From: Streptomyces eurythermus
GTDB lineage: Bacteria; Actinomycetota; Actinomycetes; Streptomycetales; Streptomycetaceae
NCBI RefSeq assembly: GCF_014649115.1
Contig: NZ_BMSK01000007.1
Coordinates: 62,001 to 126,000, forward strand
DNA length: 64,000 bases
Reading direction: 5' to 3'
How positions within the stretch are numbered: the stretch's first letter is position 1; each line of letters opens with the position of its first letter. Under the pieces are notes generated by a model, which saw only the letters and a program-made list of their open reading frames with translations, was not told the origin of the DNA and ran no database searches. The position numbers and the translations under genes are program-made. Below, piece after piece: positions 26,950-36,239 of the stretch.

Positions 26950-27351
26950 ATGAGCACCAGCACCACCGCCTCCGTGTCCACGCACATCCTGGACACATCG
27001 ATCGGCCGCCCCGCCGAGGGCGTCGCCGTCCACCTCTCCGCCCGCTCCGGGCGCGAGGCGGACTGGCAGGCGCTCGGCGGCTCGGCGACCGACGCCGACG
27101 GCCGGTGCAAGGACCTGCCGGCCCTGCCGGAAGGGACCACCCACGTGCGGCTGGACTTCGCCGTCGAGCCGTACTTCGAAAATTCTGCGAAGAAGCAAGC
27201 CGATGCGCAGCAGGACGCCCCCGCGAATCGGGACAGCGGTGCCGCGTTCTTCCCCGAGGTGGCGATCACCTTCGCCGTGGTCCCCGGGGAGCACTACCAC
27301 GTACCGCTGCTGCTCAACCCGTTCGGCTACTCCGTTTACCGAGGGAGCTAG
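26950..27351 (+). CDS. uraH: 5-Hydroxyisourate hydrolase (transthyretin-like)
   Basis: A 133-residue hydrolase that opens 5-hydroxyisourate to OHCU. VSTHILDTSIGRPA (His12) is at the N-terminus, and the C-terminus is the family signature YRGS, with PLLLNPFGYSVYRGS. The usual length is about 110, and the extra residues form an Ala/Gln/Asp-rich loop (about residues 78-98, KKQADAQQDAPANRD) between the FFPEV strand and the preceding YFE motif. The ATG lies 4 bp after the OHCU decarboxylase stop. Confidence 0.95.
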   Translation: MSTSTTASVSTHILDTSIGRPAEGVAVHLSARSGREADWQALGGSATDADGRCKDLPALPEGTTHVRLDFAVEPYFENSAKKQADAQQDAPANRDSGAAFFPEVAITFAVVPGEHYHVPLLLNPFGYSVYRGS

Positions 27352-27355
27352 CTAC

Positions 27356-28279
27356 ATGCCGACCATCCTGGGACAGAACCAGTACGGCAAGGCCGAGAAC
27401 CGAGTCGTCAAGATCACGCGGGACGGCGCCACCCATCACATCAAGGACCTCAACGTATCCATCGCGCTGAGCGGCGACATGGAAGAGGTCCACTACTCCG
27501 GCTCCAACGCCAACGTCCTGCCGACCGACACCACCAAGAACACGGTGTACGCGTTCGCCAAGGAATACGGCATCGAGTCGGCCGAGCAGTTCGGCATCCA
27601 CCTCGCCCGGCACTTCGTCACCAGCCAGGAGCCGATCCACCGGGCGCGCATCCGCATCGAGGAGTACGCCTGGGAGCGGATCGAGACCTCGGACGCCAAC
27701 AGCAAGTTCATCGGCGCGGACGACGTCAAGCACTCCTTCGTCCGCAAGGGCCAGGAGGTCCGCCTCACCCAGATCACCTACGACGGTGAGAAGTGGGAGG
27801 TCATCTCCGGTCTGAAGGACCTGGTCGTGATGAACTCGACCAACTCCGAGTTCTGGGGCTACGTCAAGGACAAGTACACCACCCTCCAGGAGGCGTACGA
27901 CCGTATCCTCGCCACCCAGGTCGCCGGCCGCTGGCGGTTCAACTGGACCGACGACGCGCAGAAGATGCCCAACTGGGAGAAGTCCTACGAGCAGGTCAAG
28001 AAGCACATGCTCCACGCCTTCGCCGAGACCTACTCGCTCTCGCTCCAGCAGACCATGTACCAGATGGGCTCGCGCATCATCAACAACCGCAGCGAGATCG
28101 ACGAGGTCCGCTTCTCGCTGCCCAACAAGCACCACTTCCTCGTGGACCTGGAGCCGTTCGGACTCAAGAACGACAACGAGGTCTACTTCGCCGCCGACCG
28201 CCCCTACGGCCTCATCGAGGCCACCATCCTGCGGGACGGCTGTGAGGCCCGTATCCCGGTCGACATGACCAACCTCTGA
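27356..28279 (+). CDS. uox: Uricase (urate oxidase)
   Basis: A 307-residue cofactor-free oxidase that converts urate to 5-hydroxyisourate and hydrogen peroxide. The T-fold signatures are present: LPTDTTKNTVYAFAK with the catalytic Thr, NSTNSEFWGYVKDKYTTL, and near the end NKHHFLVDLEPFGL with the catalytic His. GAGGGAG precedes the ATG, just after the HIU hydrolase stop. The shared promoter element with catalase fits its production of peroxide. Confidence 0.97.
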   Translation: MPTILGQNQYGKAENRVVKITRDGATHHIKDLNVSIALSGDMEEVHYSGSNANVLPTDTTKNTVYAFAKEYGIESAEQFGIHLARHFVTSQEPIHRARIRIEEYAWERIETSDANSKFIGADDVKHSFVRKGQEVRLTQITYDGEKWEVISGLKDLVVMNSTNSEFWGYVKDKYTTLQEAYDRILATQVAGRWRFNWTDDAQKMPNWEKSYEQVKKHMLHAFAETYSLSLQQTMYQMGSRIINNRSEIDEVRFSLPNKHHFLVDLEPFGLKNDNEVYFAADRPYGLIEATILRDGCEARIPVDMTNL

Positions 28280-28290
28280 CGCGGGACGCC

Positions 28291-28322
28291 CGCCCCCGGC
28301 CCGGCCTGACGGGCCGGGGGCG
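28291..28322 (+). terminator. Hairpin after uricase
   Basis: A 13-bp perfect stem (28291-28303 with 28310-28322, loop 6) lies between uricase and the permease gene. The permease ribosome site begins a few bases later, so partial readthrough may set the permease level. Confidence 0.7.
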
Positions 28323-28343
28323 CGCTACACCGGAGGGAACAAA

Positions 28344-29756
28344 ATGGCACAGCCTGCAAAGGGGCCGGCGAAAGCCCCGTGTTCCACCCCGCCGGTGCAC
28401 ATGATGGACGCCGTCACGTCCGTGCACCCGGTGGACGAGAAGCTCCACCCCACGCGGCTCGTCCCCGCCGCGCTCCAGCACATCGCCGCGATGTACGCAG
28501 GCGTTGTCACTCCTCCGCTCATCATCGGTCAGGCCTGCGGGCTCGACATCGGGGCCCGTACCCGGCTCATCGCCGCGAGCCTGCTCATCGCGGGCATCGC
28601 GACCATCCTCCAGACCATCGGCGTCAAGGGCTTCGTCGGCAACCGGCTGCCCTTCGTCAACGCCGCCTCCTCGGCCGGCATCGCCCCCATCCTCGCGATC
28701 GCCGAGACCAACGGCAACGGACACCAACTCCCCGCGATCTACGGCGCGGTGATGGTGGCCGGCGCCTTCTGCCTGGCACTCGGACCGTTCTTCGGCCGGC
28801 TGCTGCGCTTCTTCCCGCCCCTGGTCACCGGCGTGGTCATCACCCTGATCGGCGTCACGCTGATGCCCGTCCCGGTGAGCTGGGCCCAAGGCGGCGACAA
28901 GACCGCCGCCGACTTCGGCGACATGCGCCATCTGGCGCTCGCCGGATTCACCCTCGCCGTCATCCTGCTGATCCAGCGCTTCGGCACGGGCTTCGTCAAA
29001 CAGGTCGCCCTGCTGTTCGGACTGCTCATCGGCACCCTGGCCGCGATCCCCTTCGGCATGGCCGACTTCAGCGGCATCAAGTCCGCGCCCGTGGCCGCGC
29101 TGCCCACCCCGTTCGCCTTCGGCGCCCCGGAGTACCAGCCCGCCGCGATCCTCTCGCTGTGCATCGTGATGCTGGTGCTGATGACCGAGTCCAGCGCCGG
29201 CATGCTCGCCCTCGGCGAGATCTGCGACCGCCGCGCCGACGCGAAGACCATCACCCGCGGCCTGCGCACCGACGGCCTCGCCACCCTGATCGGGCCCGTC
29301 TTCGGCGGCTTTCCCACCTCCGCCTTCGCCCAGAACGTCGGTGTCGTCTCGCTCACCCGGGTGCGCAGCCGGTACGTCGTCGCCGTCGCCGGCGGCAGCC
29401 TGATCGTCCTCGGCGCCTTCCCGGTCCTCGGCGCGGTCGTCTCCCTGGTCCCCATGCCGGTGCTCGGCGGCGCGGGCATCGTCCTCTTCGGCTCCATCGC
29501 CGTCAGCGGCATCCGGACGCTCTCCGAGGCGGGCCTGGACGACAGCTCCAACATCATCCTGGTCGCGGTGGCACTCGGCGCCGGCATCATCCCGCTGGCC
29601 GCGCCGACCTTCTACGCCGACTTCCCGGCGTGGGCGCAGACCGTGCTCGGCTCCGGCATCAGCGCCGGCGCGCTCGTCGCCGTCCTGCTGAACCTGTTCT
29701 TCCACCATCTCGGCACCCGGCGCCGACAGGCGGCCCCGGCACTCGAATCCTCCTAG
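28344..29756 (+). CDS. NCS2 nucleobase permease, likely urate/xanthine
   Basis: A 470-residue inner-membrane symporter of the nucleobase:cation symporter-2 family, with about 14 hydrophobic segments. PSFVNAAS-type and SAFAQNVGVVSLTRVRSRYV are family signatures (QNVG, residues 330-350), and MTESSAGMLALGEI carries the conserved acid in TM8. GGAGG precedes the ATG. Its location directly after uricase suggests uptake of urate or xanthine. Confidence 0.93.
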   Translation: MAQPAKGPAKAPCSTPPVHMMDAVTSVHPVDEKLHPTRLVPAALQHIAAMYAGVVTPPLIIGQACGLDIGARTRLIAASLLIAGIATILQTIGVKGFVGNRLPFVNAASSAGIAPILAIAETNGNGHQLPAIYGAVMVAGAFCLALGPFFGRLLRFFPPLVTGVVITLIGVTLMPVPVSWAQGGDKTAADFGDMRHLALAGFTLAVILLIQRFGTGFVKQVALLFGLLIGTLAAIPFGMADFSGIKSAPVAALPTPFAFGAPEYQPAAILSLCIVMLVLMTESSAGMLALGEICDRRADAKTITRGLRTDGLATLIGPVFGGFPTSAFAQNVGVVSLTRVRSRYVVAVAGGSLIVLGAFPVLGAVVSLVPMPVLGGAGIVLFGSIAVSGIRTLSEAGLDDSSNIILVAVALGAGIIPLAAPTFYADFPAWAQTVLGSGISAGALVAVLLNLFFHHLGTRRRQAAPALESS

Positions 29757-29824
29757 GGTCCTGCCGTGCCCACCCCGTGAACCCCTTCTGGTCCACGGGC
29801 CGCCACCGAACGACAAGGAAGCAG

Positions 29825-31210
29825 ATGGCACCATCGGCAGCCCAGCGCGTCGTCATCGAGAACTGCGCGATCGCGACCGTGGACGCGGGTGACACCGAGT
29901 ACGCCTGCGGACACCTCGTCCTCGCCGGCAACCGGATCGAGGCGGTCGGCGCGGGCGACGCTCCCAAGGCACTGGAGAACGTGGTGCGCCGGATCGACGG
30001 GCGCGGCCACCTGGCCACCCCCGGCCTGGTCAACACCCACCACCACTTCTACCAGTGGATCACCAGGGGCCTGGCCACCGACCACAACCTGTTCGACTGG
30101 CTGGTCGCGCTCTACCCGGTCTGGGCGCGGATCGACGAGCGGATGACGTACGCGGCGGCGCGGGGATCCCTCGCCATGATGGCCCGGGGCGGTGTCACCA
30201 CCGCCATGGACCACCACTACGTCCACCCGCGCGGCTCCGGCGACCTGTCCGGCTCGATCATCCGGGCCGCCGCCGAGATGGGGGTGCGCTTCACGCTGGC
30301 CCGCGGCTCGATGGACCGCGGCGAGCGGGACGGCGGGCTGCCCCCGGACTTCGCCGTGGAGACGCTCGACGACGCGCTCCGGGCTACCGAGGAGACCGTC
30401 GAGCGCTACCACGACGCCTCCTTCGACGCCATGACCCAGGTGGCGGTCGCCCCCTGCTCCCCGTTCTCGGTCTCCACCGAACTGCTGCGCCAGGCGGCGG
30501 AGTCGGCGCGCCGGCTGGGGGTGCGGCTGCACACCCACGGCTCGGAGACGGTGGAGGAGGAGAAGTTCTGCCACGAGCTGTTCGGCATGGGCCCCACCGA
30601 CTACTTCGAGTCCACCGGCTGGCTCGGTGAGGACGTGTGGATGGCGCACTGCGTCCACATGAACGACTCCGACATCCAGGCCTTCGCCCGCACGAGGACC
30701 GGTGTCGCCCACTGCCCCTCGTCCAACGCCCGCCTCGCCGCCGGCATCGCCCGCGTCCCCGACATGCTGAAGGCCGGCGTCCCGGTCGGCCTGGGCGTCG
30801 ACGGCACCGCCTCCAACGAGTCCGGCGAACTCCACACCGAGCTGCGCAACGCCCTGCTGATCAACCGGCTCGGCGCCCACCGCGAGCACGCGCTGAACGC
30901 CCGTCAGGCGCTGCGCCTCGGCACCTACGGCGGCGCCCAGGTCCTCGGCCGGGCCGCGCAGACCGGCTCGCTGGAGCCCGGCAAGCTGGCCGACGTGGTG
31001 CTGTGGAAGATGGACACCCTCGCCCACGCCTCCATCACCGACCCGGTGACCGCGCTGGTCTTCGGCGCGCCCGCCCCGGTCACCGCGTCGTTCGTCAACG
31101 GCCGGCAGATCGTGGCGGACGGCCGCCTGCTGACCGCCGACGAGGACGACATCGCCGTCAGCACCCGCGAGGAGGCCCGGCGCCTGGCCCGGATCGCCGC
31201 TCAGGACTGA
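29825..31210 (+). CDS. 8-Oxoguanine deaminase-type amidohydrolase
   Basis: A 461-residue metal-dependent amidohydrolase. The metal ligands are THHHFYQW (His72, His74), LHTHGSETVEEE, AHCVHMND and GLGVDGTASNES. The full sequence resembles actinobacterial 8-oxoguanine deaminases, which make urate from 8-oxoguanine and so feed uricase; guanine deaminase and hydroxyatrazine hydrolase are relatives. AAGGAA precedes the ATG. It lies between two nucleobase permease genes, which supports a purine substrate. Confidence 0.88.
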   Translation: MAPSAAQRVVIENCAIATVDAGDTEYACGHLVLAGNRIEAVGAGDAPKALENVVRRIDGRGHLATPGLVNTHHHFYQWITRGLATDHNLFDWLVALYPVWARIDERMTYAAARGSLAMMARGGVTTAMDHHYVHPRGSGDLSGSIIRAAAEMGVRFTLARGSMDRGERDGGLPPDFAVETLDDALRATEETVERYHDASFDAMTQVAVAPCSPFSVSTELLRQAAESARRLGVRLHTHGSETVEEEKFCHELFGMGPTDYFESTGWLGEDVWMAHCVHMNDSDIQAFARTRTGVAHCPSSNARLAAGIARVPDMLKAGVPVGLGVDGTASNESGELHTELRNALLINRLGAHREHALNARQALRLGTYGGAQVLGRAAQTGSLEPGKLADVVLWKMDTLAHASITDPVTALVFGAPAPVTASFVNGRQIVADGRLLTADEDDIAVSTREEARRLARIAAQD

Positions 31211-31230
31211 GCGGCGCCCACCCCAAGACT

Positions 31231-31286
31231 CCGGCCGGGAGGGACGGCTCCCGGCCGGGACCCGTGGATCCGAGCGGGATCCACGG
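31231..31286 (+). terminator. Two consecutive hairpins after the deaminase gene
   Basis: Stems of 11 bp (31231-31241 with 31248-31258) and 10 bp (31262-31271 with 31277-31286) follow the stop codon in tandem. The rest of the interval up to the next gene (about 31287-31508) is C-rich without other features. Confidence 0.65.
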
Positions 31287-31508
31287 TGATGCCGTCTCCG
31301 GGGCGCGTGTGGACGCACGCCCCCGGGGACGGTCCACCCCACCACTCCCGTCACGCTCGACACACCCCCACACCCCCACGCCGCTTCACACCCCCACAGA
31401 CTCGTCACCGCTCATTTCGCCACCCCCTGCGAGGGTCCCGCACGACCCCGCACCACCTCCATGAAACCCACGTCGACGATGACGTGTCACCCGCCCGGAG
31501 GAGCCGCC

Positions 31509-32876
31509 GTGGCCGCCCATCCCGTAGACGAGAAACTCCCCGCCCTGAAAATGGCGACCAGCGGACTGCAGCACGTGGCCGCCATGTACGCCGGTGTCGT
31601 CGCACCACCGCTCATCGTCGGCGCGGCCATCGGCCTCAGCGCGACCGAGCTGACCTTTCTCACCGGCGCCTGTCTGTTCACCGCCGGCCTCGCCACCTTC
31701 CTCCAGACGCTCGGCTTCTGGAAGATCGGCGCCCGGCTGCCCTTCGTCAACGGCGTCACCTTCGCCGGTGTCGCCCCCATGACCGCGGTCGTCGCCGCCA
31801 CCGAGGACAAGTCCGACGCCCTGCCGATCATCTTCGGCGCGGTCATCGTCGCCGGCCTCCTCGGCTTCGTCGCCGCCCCCTTCTTCAGCAAGGCGATCCG
31901 CTTTTTCCCGCCGGTCGTCACCGGCTCCGTCATCACCCTGATCGGCGTCTCCCTGCTCCCCGTCGCCTTCGGCTGGGCCCAGGGCCCCAATCCCCAGGCC
32001 GAGGACTACGGTTCGACCACCTACCTCACCCTGGCCGGCCTCACCCTGCTGATCGTCCTGCTGCTGCGCCGCTTCACCCGGGGCTTCGTCAAGCAGATCG
32101 CCGTGCTGATCGGCCTGGTCGTCGGCACGCTCGTCGCGATCCCGTTCGGCGTCACGGACTTCGGGCCGGTCGCCGACGCCGACGTGGTCGGCTTCCCCAC
32201 CCCGTTCCACTTCGGCGCCCCCCAGTTCCAGCTCGCCGCGATCCTCTCCCTGTGCGTGGTCATGGTGGTCTCGATGACCGAGTCGACCGCCGACATGCTG
32301 GCCCTCGGCGAGATCGTGGAACGGCCCGCCGACGAGAAGACCATCGCGGCCGGCCTGCGCGCCGACACCCTCGGCTCCGCGCTCAGCCCGCTGTTCAACG
32401 GCTTCATGTGCAGCGCCTTCGCCCAGAACATCGGGCTGGTCGCGATGACCCGGATCCGCAGCAGGTACGTCGTCGCGACCGGCGGCGGCTTCCTGGTCCT
32501 GATGGGTCTGTGTCCCATGGCCGCCTCGCTCATCGCGGTCGTGCCCCGGCCGGTCCTCGGCGGCGCCGGCATCGTGCTGTTCGGCTCGGTCGCCGCGAGC
32601 GGCATCCAGACCCTGGTCCGGGCCGGCCTGGACAAGGACAACAATGTGCTGATCGTGGCCGTGTCCCTGGCGGTCGGCATCATCCCGATCACCGCGCCGG
32701 AGTTCTACCACTCCTTCCCGGAGACCGCGAAGATCGTCCTGGACTCGGGCATCTCCACCGGCTGTGTCACGGCCGTGGTGCTCAACCTCCTCTTCAACCA
32801 CCTCGGCAAGGGCCGTGAGGCCCAGGACGTCACCCATCCCATGGAGGCGGGGGAGGAGATCGCCGCCGTCCGCTGA
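31509..32876 (+). CDS. Second NCS2 nucleobase permease
   Basis: A 455-residue paralogue of the permease at 28344, with the same signatures: RLPFVNGVTFAGVAP, MTESTADMLALGEI and SAFAQNIGLVAMTRIRSRYV. The GTG at 31509 was chosen because GGAGGAG lies five bases upstream; a longer frame from ATG 31461 exists but has no site. Two related permeases around one deaminase suggest different purine substrates (for example urate and xanthine). Confidence 0.92.
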   Translation: MAAHPVDEKLPALKMATSGLQHVAAMYAGVVAPPLIVGAAIGLSATELTFLTGACLFTAGLATFLQTLGFWKIGARLPFVNGVTFAGVAPMTAVVAATEDKSDALPIIFGAVIVAGLLGFVAAPFFSKAIRFFPPVVTGSVITLIGVSLLPVAFGWAQGPNPQAEDYGSTTYLTLAGLTLLIVLLLRRFTRGFVKQIAVLIGLVVGTLVAIPFGVTDFGPVADADVVGFPTPFHFGAPQFQLAAILSLCVVMVVSMTESTADMLALGEIVERPADEKTIAAGLRADTLGSALSPLFNGFMCSAFAQNIGLVAMTRIRSRYVVATGGGFLVLMGLCPMAASLIAVVPRPVLGGAGIVLFGSVAASGIQTLVRAGLDKDNNVLIVAVSLAVGIIPITAPEFYHSFPETAKIVLDSGISTGCVTAVVLNLLFNHLGKGREAQDVTHPMEAGEEIAAVR

Positions 32877-32967
32877 CACCGGGCGCCGGGCCGCCACCGG
32901 CACCGGCGCCGACCCGGCCGGGGGAGACGGGGACACCGTCATCCCCGGCCCCCTTCCGTGCCGGGGC

Positions 32968-33390
32968 CTACAGGCCGAACGCGCCGGGATCCGTCGCCAG
33001 TTCCTTGAGCACCGCGCGCGGGTCGGCGACCAGCTTGCGCTCGGTGAGGTTCATGATGCCGCCCACGGCGGTGATCTCGGCCGCGAGCGTGCCGTCGGTC
33101 TTGCGTATCTCCTGCCGGATCCGGAACGTCTTGCCGTCGCCCCACTCGAAGGCGCACGTCACGTCGACCTCGTCGCCGGCGAGCAGCTCCCGCCGGAAAC
33201 CGATGGTCGTCTCCAGGGCCACCGGGCCCACGCCCTGGCCCACCAGTCGGGCCTGGCTGATCCCGGCGGCCTGGAGCAACGACCAGCGGGCGTGCTCGGC
33301 GTAGTTGAGGTACACGGACTGGTTGAGATGTCCCTGGGTGTCGGTCTCGTAGCCGCGGACGGTCACCCGGACGGAAAACGGTTCGGCCAC
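32968..33390 (-). CDS. Acyl-CoA thioesterase (hotdog, 4HBT/YbgC-like)
   Basis: A 140-residue single hotdog-fold thioesterase. The catalytic-helix motif YETDTQGHLNQSVYLNYAEH (near residue 14) contains the D-x-x-G-H-x-N pattern of the 4-hydroxybenzoyl-CoA thioesterase family. It stands alone, convergent with the permease gene. The substrate is unknown. Confidence 0.88.
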   Translation of the reverse strand: MAEPFSVRVTVRGYETDTQGHLNQSVYLNYAEHARWSLLQAAGISQARLVGQGVGPVALETTIGFRRELLAGDEVDVTCAFEWGDGKTFRIRQEIRKTDGTLAAEITAVGGIMNLTERKLVADPRAVLKELATDPGAFGL

Positions 33391-33457
33391 TGCGTGCCCT
33401 TCTCGTGTACGTGCTGCGGTCGTTCGGTTCTGTGATCGACCGATCTTGACACGCCGG

Positions 33458-34078
33458 TCACACCCGGCGCGGCGAGGCCAGCAGAAAGCGGGCTCTCGTC
33501 CTGGGCTCGGTGTACTCGCCCGCCTGCCAGCCGGCCTCCTGGAGCGTCGCCGCGCAGGCCGCCAGCGCCGCGGCGTCCGGCGCGTACACCGCGACCGCCT
33601 CCGGCTGCGGGGTCGCCCGGACCCGGTACCCGTCCGTGTCCCCGCCCGCCGGGCAGTGCCCGGCCGCCTCCAGCGCCAGCGCGGCGGCCCGCACCAGATG
33701 CGTCCGCTCCCAGCCGCACGGCCGGTCCACGGCGCCGTCCGGATTCGTCATCCTGCGCAGCTCCAGCAGCCCCTGCCAGGCGCTGTGCACCTCCCGGAGC
33801 CGGGCCGGTCCGGACACCGGCGGCTCCTCCTCGCCGCCGACCCGGGCCGTGAACACCCCCGCGTCCGGCGCGGACTCCGCCCGCGGCTCGGGTATCGCCT
33901 CCCGGACGCGATGGCCGGCCGGGGTGAGGAAGTGGTCGTGCGGCGGCCGGGGGTGCCGGAAGGCCAGGCCCCGCTTCACCAGCGCCGCGAGCTGGGCCGG
34001 CGTACCGCGCAGCCGGCCGGTGACCGGATCGGCGGCCTCGATCACCCGCCGCTGCGCGGCGGTCGGCGGTCGGGTCAC
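33458..34078 (-). CDS. Conserved-type Streptomyces protein, unknown function
   Basis: A 206-residue cytoplasmic protein starting MTRPPTAAQRRVIEAADPVT (GTG start with AAGGAG upstream). The N-terminal 60 residues look like a winged-helix-like module (LAALVKRGLAF, FLTPAGHRVREAI), and the C-terminal part is alpha/beta (VAVYAPDAAALAACAATLQ). No named function is assigned. It is the last gene before a long repeat region. Confidence 0.7.
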   Translation of the reverse strand: MTRPPTAAQRRVIEAADPVTGRLRGTPAQLAALVKRGLAFRHPRPPHDHFLTPAGHRVREAIPEPRAESAPDAGVFTARVGGEEEPPVSGPARLREVHSAWQGLLELRRMTNPDGAVDRPCGWERTHLVRAAALALEAAGHCPAGGDTDGYRVRATPQPEAVAVYAPDAAALAACAATLQEAGWQAGEYTEPRTRARFLLASPRRV

Positions 34079-34189
34079 GGGCTGCTCCTTTCCGACACCG
34101 CTGACTGGGCGGCCCGCCGCACGGACGGCCGCCCGGGCCCGTCGTACGGCCCCAGTCGAAGAGTACGGGCGGGGTCTGACAACGACCGC

Positions 34190-34840
34190 TGCGCCGTACG
34201 CGGTCCCGGCTGGCGTGGCCGGTGGTGCGCGGGGGGCGTCATTCGGGACGCTTCTTCGGCGCTCGGGGCTTGCCGCTTGGTGGCTGGGGGTGCGGGGTCG
34301 TCGCCGGGGTCGTGCCGCTTTGTCGCCCGGGGGTCGTCGGCTCGTCGTCCGGGACGTGCTCTTTCAACGGCCGGTGCGCGGTACGCCGTCCCGGCTGGCG
34401 TGGCCGGTGGCGCGCGGGGATGTCATTCGGGACGCTTCTTCGGGGCCCGGGGCTTGCCGCTTGGTCGCTGGGGGCGCGGGATCGTTTCCGGGGACGTGTC
34501 CGTTCGTCGCCCGGGGGTCGTCGGCTCGTCGTCCGGGACGTGCTCTTTCAACGGCCGGTGCGCGGTACGCCGGCCCGGCTGGCGTGGCCGGTGGCGCGCG
34601 GGGGCGTCATTCGGGATGCCTCTTCGGCGCCCGGGGCTTGTCGCTTCGTCGCCGGGGGCGTCGGACCGTCGCCCGGGACGTGCCGCTTCGTCGCCCGGGG
34701 TCGCGGGATCGTCGCCCGGGACCTGCTCCTTCGTGACTGGGGGTCGTGGGATCGTCGCCCGGGACCTGCTCCTTCGTGGCTGGGGTCGCGGGATCGTCGC
34801 CCGGCACGCGGCCCTTCGTCGCCGGGGGCACCGGGCCGGC
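34190..34840. repeat. Three diverged tandem repeats of about 184 bp, otherwise gene-free
   Basis: The gap between the 206-residue protein gene and the phosphatase gene (34079-34942) holds tandem copies starting near 34190, 34373 and 34557. The landmark GTGCTCTTTCAACGGCCG recurs at 34356 and 34540, exactly 184 bp apart. Each copy has CATTCGGGA..CTTCTTCGG and GTCGCCCGGG. The third copy ends in shorter subrepeats (GGGATCGTCGCCCGGGAC). The 184-bp period is not a multiple of three, so the repeats are probably not coding. Confidence 0.8.
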
Positions 34841-34942
34841 CGCCCCCGCCCGTCACCGGGCCGGTATCCGCGCGCCGTCCGACGCACCCCTTCACGACCC
34901 GAGACGCGCCGGGACCGTGCCCCCGTCCCCTTACGCCCGCCG

Positions 34943-35542
34943 CTACTCCGGGGGCCGGATGTTCCAGCCCGCCACCACGGGCCGGCCGTGTTCCGTGCCG
35001 AGGCGGCACAGCGCTCCCGTCGCGAGCTGGAAGAGGGCGCCGTGCCGGGGCGACAGGCCCAGGCGGCGGGCGGTGAGGACGCGGAGGAAGTGGCCGTGCG
35101 CGATCAGCACGACGACCCCCTCGGTGTTGGCGAGCGCGGCGTCGGCCTTGGCCAGCATCCGGTCGGCGCGCTCCCCGACCTGCTCGGGACTCTCGCCCGG
35201 ACGGTCCGGGGGGCCGGGTGCGACCCCGTCGGTGAACAGGAACCAGCCCGGCCGGCTCCGCTGGATCTCCGGCGTGGTCACGCCCTCGTACCCGCCGTAG
35301 TCCCACTCGCACAGGTCGGCGTCGACCCGCGCGTCCGGGACCCCGATCAGCTCGGCGGTCTCCCGCGCCCGCTGGAGGGGGCTGACGAAGGCCGCCCCGA
35401 TCCGGTGCGAGCGGATCAGCGGGACCAGCCGGCGCGCCTCGTCCCGCCCGCGCTCGGTGAGCGGTACGTCGGTCCGGCCGGTGTGCCGCCCGGACCGCGA
35501 CCACTCGGTCTCCCCGTGCCGCACGAGAAAGAGGTCACCCAT
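34943..35542 (-). CDS. Histidine phosphatase family protein (phosphoglycerate mutase-like)
   Basis: A 199-residue enzyme with the LVRHGETEWS motif (catalytic His9) and the second-histidine motif LIAHGHFLRVL near residue 150. WDYGGYEGVTTPEI supplies the family's acid region. It belongs to the acid/cofactor-dependent phosphoglycerate mutase-like branch, whose members are usually phosphatases. The substrate is unknown. Confidence 0.92.
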   Translation of the reverse strand: MGDLFLVRHGETEWSRSGRHTGRTDVPLTERGRDEARRLVPLIRSHRIGAAFVSPLQRARETAELIGVPDARVDADLCEWDYGGYEGVTTPEIQRSRPGWFLFTDGVAPGPPDRPGESPEQVGERADRMLAKADAALANTEGVVVLIAHGHFLRVLTARRLGLSPRHGALFQLATGALCRLGTEHGRPVVAGWNIRPPE

Positions 35543-35620
35543 GACGGCACGGTGTCACAGGGCCGCCGCCGCCCGCAGGACGGACTGCGCCAGACGGCGT
35601 TCCCCGGTGCCCCGTCGCCG

Positions 35621-36211
35621 TCAGGTTCCGGCCCCCGCCCGGCGCGGCGGGGCCATGGCGATGGTCTCCCCGCACGCGTCGAGCACGGCCGCCTTCCCGT
35701 GCGCGTCCGTGACCGGGACGACCGTGTCGTGCGGCGCCGTGACGGCGGCCTCGTGCTGCCGCACGCACCAGGTGCCGGCGCCCGGCGTGCCGCGGCGGGT
35801 GTAGCGCAGGTCCACGGTGACGGCGGCGTGGCCGGGCAGGGCGACGGGCGAGGGCCGTCCGGCACCGGCGCCTTCGATGCCGTCCGCCTTGCCGTTGTGG
35901 ATCTCGAGGCCCGGGTACCCCGCGAACAGGCAGGCCCCGGAGCCCTTGTTGACGGCGGTGAGACGCGCCCCGGACCGGTCGTCTCCCCGCCCGTCGCCGT
36001 TGCCGGCGCTGTCGCCGTCGAGCAGCGAAAGCGTCCAGGTCAGCGCGGCGGTCCGGCAGGGCTGCGCGGTGGCGTCCGGTGTTGTGGTCGTGGTGGCGTC
36101 CGGTGTGGCGGTCGTGGTCGTGTCGCAGGCCGTCAGCGTCAGGCCGGCCATGAGCGTGAGGCCGGCCGTGAGCGCGGCGAGGCCGTCGGCCGGTCGGGTG
36201 GTGGCGGGCAT
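35621..36211 (-). CDS. Secreted lipoprotein with DUF4232-like domain
   Basis: A 196-residue protein. The signal segment ends in LTLTAC (lipobox with Cys29), followed by a Thr-rich linker (TTTTATPDATTTTTPDAT). The C-terminal domain (ARLTAVNKGSGACLFAGYPG, then VDLRYTRRG) matches the DUF4232 pattern common in Streptomyces lipoproteins. It starts 28 bp after the protease stop and is probably co-transcribed. Confidence 0.82.
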   Translation of the reverse strand: MPATTRPADGLAALTAGLTLMAGLTLTACDTTTTATPDATTTTTPDATAQPCRTAALTWTLSLLDGDSAGNGDGRGDDRSGARLTAVNKGSGACLFAGYPGLEIHNGKADGIEGAGAGRPSPVALPGHAAVTVDLRYTRRGTPGAGTWCVRQHEAAVTAPHDTVVPVTDAHGKAAVLDACGETIAMAPPRRAGAGT

Positions 36212-36239
36212 CGTTCCCCCTGGAAGTGCCGTGGTGCGG

